Below are positions 58,671 to 64,000 of a stretch of 64,000 nucleotides of DNA, in pieces. The DNA lies in the NCBI RefSeq assembly GCF_030010625.1, contig NZ_JASCXN010000012.1, positions 62,001-126,000 on the forward strand. The letters run 5' to 3'. Positions within the stretch are counted from its first letter, which is position 1, and each line of letters begins with the position of its first letter. Source of the stretch: Streptomyces sp. CC208A. GTDB taxonomy: Bacteria > Actinomycetota > Actinomycetes > Streptomycetales > Streptomycetaceae. The notes beneath the pieces are model-generated. The model had not been told where the DNA came from, did not search any database, and saw only the letters and a program-made list of their open reading frames with translations. Position numbers and translations under genes: made by a program.

Positions 58671-59258
58671 TCAGGCGTGGTACGCCGGGATGTGCGCCGC
58701 CGCCCAGCCGGCCAGCTCGCGGGAGCAGGCGGCGACCGACTCGCGCCAGGTGCGGTCCGCGCCGTCGCCGGCCTCGTCGCTCACGTGCTTCACGATGCGC
58801 AGCGGCACCCCGGCGAGCTCCGCCGCGGCCGCGAGGGCGTAGCCCTCCATGTCGACCAGCGGGGCCCGCTCGGCGAGCCGGGCACGGGCGGCCTCGTCGG
58901 AGATGAACGCGTCCCCGGTGGCGAGGACCACGTCACCGCCGTCGGGGAGCGCGATCGGCGCCCCGTACGTCTCGCCGGTCAGCGTGGCGAGCAGCTCGCC
59001 GTCCAGATCGTGCTGGACGACCGTGCCGACGACGTGCGTGCCCGTCCAGCCCGCGCGCAGGGCGCCCGCGGTGCCGAGGTTGACGATCCCCGACGGGCGG
59101 GGCCCCCGGCCCAGGACCGTGGCGAGCGCGGTCGCCGCGTTCACCTTGCCCATGCCGGTGAGGAGCACGGGCAGGCCGGTGTCGAAGAACTGCGCCTCCT
59201 CCTTGACGGCGAGGACGAGCAGCGGCCGGTCGGGGGTGATGTCTCCCAGGAGTTCCAT
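58671..59258 (-). CDS. MTA/SAH nucleosidase-like phosphorylase-superfamily protein
   Basis: A 195-residue protein of the nucleoside phosphorylase fold, shorter than the usual about 230. PLLVLAVKEEAQFF at the start, TGMGKVNAATALATVLG, and ATGDAFISDE, LVDMEGYALAAAAELAGVPL near the end carry the ribose- and base-binding residues (VDMEGYA); ISDEA has the catalytic acid region. It cleaves adenine or another base from S-adenosylhomocysteine, methylthioadenosine or futalosine. It converges with the CocE gene, leaving 29 bp with a five-bp hairpin CCTCC-GGAGG. Confidence 0.87.
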   Translation of the reverse strand: MELLGDITPDRPLLVLAVKEEAQFFDTGLPVLLTGMGKVNAATALATVLGRGPRPSGIVNLGTAGALRAGWTGTHVVGTVVQHDLDGELLATLTGETYGAPIALPDGGDVVLATGDAFISDEAARARLAERAPLVDMEGYALAAAAELAGVPLRIVKHVSDEAGDGADRTWRESVAACSRELAGWAAAHIPAYHA

Positions 59259-59362
59259 GGACCCCACGCTAATTCGCCCACCCCGGGACCGTACAGCCGG
59301 GACGGTGGGAGCCGGGCGGTCCGGCGGCGGTGACACAGCGCTTCCCCGACTCCACCCATAGT

Positions 59363-59379
59363 GGTGACAAACCGTCACC
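59363..59379. promoter_or_regulatory. Perfect dyad GGTGAC-GTCACC
   Basis: GGTGAC (59363-59368), five bases, GTCACC (59374-59379) stand between the divergent nucleosidase and luciferase-domain genes, about 91 bp before the latter. It could bind a regulator of either gene. Confidence 0.4.
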
Positions 59380-59469
59380 GTGCCCTTCCCGGTGGCCGGT
59401 TTCCGGCCCCGAGGTGATTCTTTCGCCAGGACGCTTGTGCACCGCCCCGTCGCCCGGCACGCTCCTCGT

Positions 59470-59835
59470 ATGAACACGGCCAGGCATGCCAGTGAACGTC
59501 TGATGAGCTGGCCCTCGCTGATCCGTGGCCGTGCGCACTGCGGTGCGGAGCTCGGCCTCGGGACGGCGACGGAGGAGATCGTCCACTTCCACGGCGAGCA
59601 CGAGGCCGACGTCCACCTCACCCGCGCGATGGTCGCCCGACTGCGACCCGCCCTCCAGGCCTCGACCGCGGTACGGCTCCGCGCCGGCTCCGGCTGGGTG
59701 ACGGTCCGGCTCGACGCGAGCTCCGACATCGACCTGCTCGCCACCCTCGTCAGCGCGGCGCTCCAGGCCACCGCCGCCCCCGACGCGGCTCCGGACCGCT
59801 GTACCCGCGCCCGCCCGGCCCTCGTCGTGCGCTGA
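59470..59835 (+). CDS. Luciferase-domain (DUF5519-like) protein
   Basis: A 121-residue protein: RLMSWPSLIRGRAHCGAELGLGTATEEIVHFHGEHEADVHLTRAM and GSGWVTVRLDASSDIDLLATLVSAAL. The EIVHFH...DVHLT part and the closing helix are typical of the small stand-alone proteins annotated as luciferase-domain or DUF5519, related to the membrane-lipid-associated calcium-binding-like fold of dinoflagellate luciferase N-termini. Its function is not known; light emission is not implied. It lies between the nucleosidase and thioesterase genes. Confidence 0.75.
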   Translation: MNTARHASERLMSWPSLIRGRAHCGAELGLGTATEEIVHFHGEHEADVHLTRAMVARLRPALQASTAVRLRAGSGWVTVRLDASSDIDLLATLVSAALQATAAPDAAPDRCTRARPALVVR

Positions 59836-59857
59836 CCGGGCGGGCGCGCGCCGGGCG

Positions 59858-60376
59858 TCAGGCGCGCGCGCCGTCGCCCGTCTCCCGGCCGGGAACCGGG
59901 AAGAGCATGCAGGTGCTGGTGGCGTGCGCGAGGAGCCGGTCCTCCGCGTCGTACAGCCCGGCCTCGGCGAGCGCGGTGCGCCGCCCCTGCGAGATCACCG
60001 TGCCGACCGCCCGGATCTTGCCCGTGTCCCTCGTGACCGGCCGCAGGAAACGGGTCTGCAGGTCGAGCGAGGTGTACGCGGTCCCCAGCGGCAGTGTGGT
60101 GTGCACCGCGCAGCCCGCCGCCGAGTCGAGGAGCGTGGCGTAGACCCCGCCGTGCACGCTGCCGATCGGGTTGTAGTGCTCCTCGCCGGGCTCCAGGGCG
60201 AAGACCGCCCGGCCGTGCTCGACCTCCTCCAGCGAGAACCCGAGCAGCGCCGCGATCGGCGGGCCGGGCAGCCGGCCCGCGATCATCTCGCGCAGGAAGT
60301 CGAGGCCCGCCATCGACGCCGCCGCCCGCGCCGTGGCCCCGGCGTCCTCCCACTCGACCGTCCGCGACCGCCCCAT
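59858..60376 (-). CDS. PaaI-type hotdog thioesterase
   Basis: A 172-residue hotdog-fold thioesterase: YNPIGSVHGGVYATLLDSAAGCAV is the active-site helix region with the conserved Asp; AYTSLDLQTRFLRPVTRDTGKIRAVGTVISQGRRTALAEA completes the fold. It hydrolyses acyl- or phenylacetyl-CoA thioesters. The ATG at 60376 has GGAG five bases before it. It is divergent from the HxlR regulator, with a perfect dyad between. Confidence 0.9.
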   Translation of the reverse strand: MGRSRTVEWEDAGATARAAASMAGLDFLREMIAGRLPGPPIAALLGFSLEEVEHGRAVFALEPGEEHYNPIGSVHGGVYATLLDSAAGCAVHTTLPLGTAYTSLDLQTRFLRPVTRDTGKIRAVGTVISQGRRTALAEAGLYDAEDRLLAHATSTCMLFPVPGRETGDGARA

Positions 60377-60450
60377 GTCCACTCCGCTCCGTCGTGCCGT
60401 CCGCCGCTCCGACGGCTGGCTCTGTGCAGCGAAGCTAGCCTTCGGGTCGG

Positions 60451-60473
60451 CTGACTGTCAACGGCGCAGTCAG
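60451..60473. promoter_or_regulatory. HxlR operator candidate
   Basis: CTGACTG (60451-60457) and CAGTCAG (60467-60473) are a perfect inverted repeat with nine central bases, 18 bp before the HxlR start codon and close to the thioesterase gene. HxlR regulators usually bind such sites between divergent genes. TAGAGT follows as a possible -10. Confidence 0.7.
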
Positions 60474-60490
60474 GTGGCTAGAGTGGGACG

Positions 60491-60961
60491 ATGAAGTGGC
60501 TGGAGACGGACACCGAGAACTGCTCGGTCCGCCGCACCCTGGACCTGGTGGGCGAGAAGTGGAGCCTGCTCATCCTGCGCGACGCCTTCAACGGCGTCCG
60601 CCGGTACGACGACTTCCGCCGCCACATCGGCCTCTCCGAGGCCGTCCTCGCCGACCGGCTGCGCAAACTCGTCGCCGCCGGCGTGCTCCGCAGCGTCCCC
60701 TACCGGGAACCGGGCGCCCGCACCCGCAACGAGTACCGCCTCACCCCCAAGGGCATCGACCTCTGGCCCGTCCTGCTCGCCCTGAAGCAGTGGGGCGACA
60801 CCCACACCGGCGACCCCGAGGGCCCCTCCCTCGACATCCGCCACACCGCCTGCGGCTCGCCCGTCCGGGTCGTCGTCCAGTGCGCCGGCGAGGACGCCGA
60901 AGTCCTCACCGCCCGCGAGGTCACCGTCACCCCCGGCCCCGGCGCCCGCCCCCTCCCCTGA
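60491..60961 (+). CDS. HxlR-family transcriptional regulator
   Basis: A 156-residue HxlR regulator: CSVRRTLDLVGEKWSLLILRDAFNGVRRYDDF with the N-terminal cysteine in the position used for redox or electrophile sensing, and IGLSEAVLADRLRKLVAAGVL as the recognition helix; NEYRLTPKGIDLWPVLLALKQWGD is the wing. A C-terminal extension (HTACGSPVRVVVQCAGEDAEVLT) with two cysteines is longer than in simple members. It likely regulates itself and the divergent thioesterase. Confidence 0.92.
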   Translation: MKWLETDTENCSVRRTLDLVGEKWSLLILRDAFNGVRRYDDFRRHIGLSEAVLADRLRKLVAAGVLRSVPYREPGARTRNEYRLTPKGIDLWPVLLALKQWGDTHTGDPEGPSLDIRHTACGSPVRVVVQCAGEDAEVLTAREVTVTPGPGARPLP

Positions 60962-61026
60962 CCCCCGCCCACCCGTTCGGCCGTACCGCTGCGGGACCCG
61001 GCCCTCCGGCGGGTACCGGACCAGAC

Positions 61027-61890
61027 ATGCCCCCCACCTCCGGTACGTCACGCGAGCAGCCGCCGCACGAACACGCCCCCTGGTTCCAGCGGTTGCACCT
61101 CCGTCTGCTCGACTCGTCCGTGGGGCTCGCCTGGAACCGCGGCCGCGCCATGGAACTCATGCACCGCGCCATGGGGTTCGCCGCCCTCAGCCTCCTCACC
61201 CTCGTTCCCCTCCTCATCGTCGTGGCCGCCGCCGACCTCTCCCGCGGCCAGGGCTTCGCCCGCTGGCTCATCCAGGGACTCGGCGTCACAGAGGTCTCCC
61301 AGGAAGAGGTCGAACTGCTCTTCGGGCAGCCCGGCCAGGCCCTCCAGCGCACCACCGCCTTCGGCCTCGCCGCCCTCGCCGCCTTCGGCGTCACCTTCGG
61401 TTCCGCCGTCCAGACCGGCTACGAACGCGCCTGGGACCTCCCCACCGCCCGCTGGCACACCATGTGGCGCCACATCGTCTGGCTCGCCGTCCTCATCGCC
61501 GCCCTCCTCCTCTTCGTCGCCTTCCCCGCCCCCGAGCGCGCCCCCGCCGGCGTCACCGCCCTCGTCGCCCTGGGCGACCTCCTCGGCACCTTCCTCTTCT
61601 TCTGGTGGTCCCAGCGCTTCCTCCTGTGCGGCCGCATCCGCTGGCGCGCCCTCCTGCCCGGCGCCGTCCTCACCGCCCTCGGCCTCCTCGGCCTGCGGAT
61701 CTTCTCCCAGCTCGTCTTCTCCCCCCTGATCGCCTCCAACGCCGTCACCTACGGCCAGTTCGGCACCGTCCTCGTCCTCCAGTCCTGGCTCGTCGGCGTC
61801 GGCTTCGTCGTCTACGGCAGCGCCCTCGTCGGACGCCTCGTCCACGAGAACCTCGTCCGCCGCCGCCTCACCCGCACCGGCCTCCCCTGA
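61027..61890 (+). CDS. YihY/virulence-factor BrkB-type membrane protein
   Basis: A 287-residue membrane protein. RAMELMHRAMGFAALSLLTLVPLLIVVAAA begins the family fold, followed by QRTTAFGLAALAAFGVTFGSAVQTGYERAW, then AVLIAALLLFVAF, FLFFWWSQRFLL, LPGAVLTALGLLGL and SWLVGVGFVVYGSALV, six membrane segments. Formerly misnamed ribonuclease BN; the function is probably transport or envelope-related. The ATG follows the HxlR gene by 65 bp. Confidence 0.88.
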   Translation: MPPTSGTSREQPPHEHAPWFQRLHLRLLDSSVGLAWNRGRAMELMHRAMGFAALSLLTLVPLLIVVAAADLSRGQGFARWLIQGLGVTEVSQEEVELLFGQPGQALQRTTAFGLAALAAFGVTFGSAVQTGYERAWDLPTARWHTMWRHIVWLAVLIAALLLFVAFPAPERAPAGVTALVALGDLLGTFLFFWWSQRFLLCGRIRWRALLPGAVLTALGLLGLRIFSQLVFSPLIASNAVTYGQFGTVLVLQSWLVGVGFVVYGSALVGRLVHENLVRRRLTRTGLP

Positions 61891-62016
61891 CCGGCCCGGC
61901 CGCCGCCGCTCCCGCGCGCTCACACGATCCGGTGATCCACTCGCGAGCGGCCGGGCGGGCCCGTCCCGGCCGCTTGGATGGAGGCATTCCATCGGTCCGT
62001 CGAGAGAGAGCCGCCC

Positions 62017-62520
62017 ATGGCGAACACCTGGCTGCCGCCCGCCCAGTACGTCGACACGCTGCCGAGAGCGACGGCGTACGCCTGCCTCTACTTCACCGAC
62101 ACCGCGGGCCGTCCCTTCCAGCTCCGCGCCGCCTACCGCACCGAGCCGTGGCAGTGGCCCGGCGGCAACATGGACCCGGGGGAGACGCCGTGGGAGACGG
62201 CGGTGCGCGAGTGCCGCGAGGAGACCGGGATCGTCTTCACCGGCGAGCCGCGCCTCCTCGGCACCCACTTCGTCACGGACCGGGGCGAGGACTGGCCCGC
62301 CAACCACATCGGCTTCATCTTCGACGGCGGCGTGCTGACGGACGAGCAGATCGCCGCCGTCGTCCTCGATCCGCGGGAGCACAGCGAGTACCGATTGCGG
62401 ACCCTGGAGGAGTGGGAGGGGGAGATGGAGCCGCGCGAGTTCGTCCGGCTCGCCGAGATCGACCGGGCCCGCAGGACCGGGACGACCGTGTACGTGGAGA
62501 CCGGCCCCGCCGGGGCATGA
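62017..62520 (+). CDS. NUDIX hydrolase
   Basis: A 167-residue NUDIX protein. The Nudix box GGNMDPGETPWETAVRECREETGIVF has all required residues (GX5EX7REXXEEXG). The substrate is a nucleoside diphosphate derivative, not further defined. The ATG at 62017 has GAGAGAGAG before it; an in-frame ATG at 61978 would add 13 residues with no family support. A strong terminator lies behind the stop. Confidence 0.92.
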   Translation: MANTWLPPAQYVDTLPRATAYACLYFTDTAGRPFQLRAAYRTEPWQWPGGNMDPGETPWETAVRECREETGIVFTGEPRLLGTHFVTDRGEDWPANHIGFIFDGGVLTDEQIAAVVLDPREHSEYRLRTLEEWEGEMEPREFVRLAEIDRARRTGTTVYVETGPAGA

Positions 62521-62522
62521 GA

Positions 62523-62553
62523 GCGGGGCCCGTCCGCCGGGGACGGGCCCCGC
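62523..62553. terminator. 13-bp-stem bidirectional terminator
   Basis: GCGGGGCCCGTCC (62523-62535) pairs perfectly with GGACGGGCCCCGC (62541-62553), loop GCCGG, between the convergent NUDIX and AMIN-domain genes. Confidence 0.8.
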
Positions 62554-62563
62554 CCGGGCGCGC

Positions 62564-63088
62564 TCAGGCCCGGCAGCCCACCATCGGGTGGGCTATGTCG
62601 ATGACGAACCGCTCCGGCGAGTGCAGCCGGAAGGTCTTGTACGCGGGCTTGGTGTCGAAGGCGGCTCCGATGGTGATCACGCCCTCGAAGTCGCCGGTCA
62701 GCGCGACCCCCTTGAGCGTGGGCAGATAGATCTTCAGCAGTCGGGGGCCCTGGTAGACGGACCGGCCGGCGTCGTCGTGGGCCGCGGCGGGGGAGAGTGA
62801 GATCTGGAGGAAGTACTTCCCCGCGAGCGGGACCTTGTTGCCCGAGCCGTCGTACCGCAGCTCCCTGACCTCCTGGACGGAGACCGGCGGCAGGCTGCCC
62901 CTGACGTCGATCACGAGCCGGTCGAAGGTGGAGTGCCCGCCCCAGCGGGCGTTGACGGCGAGGGCCGTGGCCGGGACGGTCGCGCTCCGGGAGGGGGCGC
63001 TCGACGCGCCGGCCGGGATGGTGGCGCCGATTCCGGCGGCCAGCAGGATGCCCGCGGCGACGGCCGCGAGACTCCGATGGTGAAGCAT
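62564..63088 (-). CDS. Secreted AMIN-like domain protein
   Basis: A 174-residue protein with a signal peptide (LHHRSLAAVAAGILLAAGIGAT) and one beta-rich domain: FDRLVIDVRGSLPPVSVQEVRELRYDG and GVALTGDFEGVITIGAAFDTKPAYKTF, ending VIDIAHPMVGC. This is the actinobacterial AMIN-like domain, related to the modules that place cell-wall amidases. Its role is probably peptidoglycan binding. The ATG at 63088 has GGGGGACG five bases before it. Confidence 0.82.
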   Translation of the reverse strand: MLHHRSLAAVAAGILLAAGIGATIPAGASSAPSRSATVPATALAVNARWGGHSTFDRLVIDVRGSLPPVSVQEVRELRYDGSGNKVPLAGKYFLQISLSPAAAHDDAGRSVYQGPRLLKIYLPTLKGVALTGDFEGVITIGAAFDTKPAYKTFRLHSPERFVIDIAHPMVGCRA

Positions 63089-63277
63089 GGCGTCCCCCAC
63101 ATTTCTCCTGCTCCGGGGACAGTGGTGGGTCACTGGCGGAGACACCTGTCACCACCATACGGTTCCGCGTTTCATCAGGAAATAGGGGAAAATTCCGATA
63201 TCTGCGGCCGCGTGGTCGGTGGGACATCCGGGCCGGCCGGACCGTAACCACTCGGGCTCCCAGCAGTTGACCAGGGC

Positions 63278-63496
63278 ATGAAGAAGCGCAGCATGCTCGC
63301 CATCGCCTCCCTCGCCGCAGGCGTCGTCACCGCCCTCGTCACCCCGCCGCCGCAGGCCAGCGCCGCGGAGAACCCCCTCGGTCTGGGCGGGGCCACCGGA
63401 CTCCTCCAGGACGACGGCGCCGCGGAGGTCCTCCACGAGACCGTCACGACCGTGGAGAACACCGTCGCCGACAGCTCCGCCCAGGGACTCCGCTGA
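63278..63496 (+). CDS. Small secreted protein
   Basis: A 72-residue protein with a classic signal peptide (MKKRSMLAIASLAAGVVTALV..ASAA-E) and a mature part of about 43 residues (NPLGLGGATGLLQDDGAAEV...). It looks like the small secreted peptides found widely in streptomycetes. Function unknown. A perfect terminator follows the stop. Confidence 0.7.
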   Translation: MKKRSMLAIASLAAGVVTALVTPPPQASAAENPLGLGGATGLLQDDGAAEVLHETVTTVENTVADSSAQGLR

Positions 63497-63518
63497 CCCC
63501 CGGCCCCCTTTCACTCCC

Positions 63519-63550
63519 GGTGCCCCGCGTCCCGACCGGCGCGGGGCACC
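63519..63550 (+). terminator. 11-bp-stem terminator
   Basis: GGTGCCCCGCG (63519-63529) pairs perfectly with CGCGGGGCACC (63540-63550), ten-base loop, 23 bp after the small secreted protein's stop. Confidence 0.8.
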
Positions 63551-63618
63551 GGCGCGCCGTGACCCGCCAGGAGGCGGCCCGTGCGCGCGTCGTGCGCGGG
63601 TAATGACAGGATGTCCCC

Positions 63619-64000
63619 ATGAGCAACAACGTTTTCTTCGACATCACCATCAACGACGAGCCGGCCGGCCGGATCGTCTTCAACCTCTTCGACGAGGTCG
63701 TCCCGAAGACGGCGCGCAACTTCCGCGAGCTCGCCACCGGCCAGAACGGCTTCGGCTACGAGGGCTCCTCGTTCCACCGCGTCATCCCCGCCTTCATGCT
63801 CCAGGGCGGTGACTTCACCCGCGGCAACGGCACCGGCGGCAAGAGCATCTACGGCGAGAAGTTCGAGGACGAGAACTTCCAGCTCAAGCACGACCGCCCG
63901 TTCCTGCTCTCGATGGCGAACGCGGGCCCGAACACCAACGGTTCGCAGTTCTTCATCACCACCATCGTCACCGACTGGCTGGACGGCAAGCACGTCGTCT
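63619..64000 (+). CDS. Cyclophilin-type peptidyl-prolyl isomerase (3' end outside window)
   Basis: The first 127 residues of a cyclophilin: [16 protein letters not shown], the catalytic [16 protein letters not shown] with the active-site arginine, [18 protein letters not shown] and WLDGKHVV. It is cytosolic, with no signal peptide, and about three quarters of the gene is present. It catalyses proline isomerisation in folding. The ATG is preceded by GACAGGATG, weakly ribosome-like. Confidence 0.95.
   Translation, partial: MSNNVFFDITINDEPAGRIVFNLFDEVVPKTARNFRELATGQNGFGYEGSSFHRVIPAFMLQGGDFTRGNGTGGKSIYGEKFEDENFQLKHDRPFLLSMANAGPNTNGSQFFITTIVTDWLDGKHVV

Noticed and set aside
1..64000. tRNA, rRNA, CRISPR, insertion sequences or prophage
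   Set aside because: I found no cloverleaf-like sequences, spacer-repeat arrays, transposase motifs or phage structural genes.

Overview
The window is high-GC actinobacterial DNA and looks like a Streptomyces chromosome. Support for this comes from the strong GC bias at third codon positions, GTG/TTG starts, many 4-bp ATGA/GTGA gene overlaps, an F420-type oxidoreductase, WhiB-free but SpoIIE/STAS-rich signalling genes, and above all three conservons. A conservon (cvn operon) encodes a histidine-kinase-like sensor, a roadblock protein, a DUF742 protein and a Ras-like GTPase, and is a hallmark of streptomycetes. I see no tRNA, rRNA, insertion sequence, prophage or CRISPR array. The first and last genes are cut by the window edges.

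Layout. 0-10 kb: end of an alpha/beta hydrolase, an ABC exporter, a STAS protein, a zinc alcohol dehydrogenase, a likely operon (F420-dependent oxidoreductase, carboxylate-amine ligase, FMN-reductase-like protein), a lone TOPRIM protein, a Cys-rich protein and a bacterial nitric oxide synthase. 10-18 kb: a GAF/SpoIIE phosphatase, a polysaccharide deacetylase and conservon 1, to which a PfkB kinase is translationally coupled. 18-21 kb: an arsenic/copper-type patch with an ArsR regulator, a four-helix-bundle Cys-rich copper protein and a flavoprotein that has lost its middle part. 21-26 kb: a terpene synthase converging on conservon 2, whose fifth gene is a P450 without the ExxR motif. 26-35 kb: a SWIM/SNF2 helicase pair, a desaturase, a MOSC protein and hypotheticals. 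35-41 kb: an MHYT sensor followed by conservon 3, which has a nitrate/nitrite-type sensor kinase and an additional roadblock protein. 41-48 kb: DnaA-box-like sites, a DUF6397-like protein, an ATP-dependent DNA ligase, a second deacetylase, a probable 6C-type small RNA, a lipoprotein coupled to an I36 protease inhibitor, and flavohaemoglobin with NsrR. 48-64 kb: housekeeping and accessory enzymes with local regulators (PadR, HxlR), an L,D-transpeptidase, a TMEM165/GDT1 exporter under a yybP-ykoY manganese riboswitch, a CocE-type hydrolase, a nucleosidase, and the start of a cyclophilin.

How the parts may work together. Each conservon carries a different extra gene next to the GTPase end (sugar kinase, P450, second roadblock protein), so the three switches probably have different outputs. 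Nitric oxide is a second theme: the window holds a NO-making enzyme, a NO-removing flavohaemoglobin with a clear NsrR-type operator, the NsrR gene with its cluster ligands intact, and MHYT and NIT-type sensors of small molecules. Linking these into one circuit is inference.
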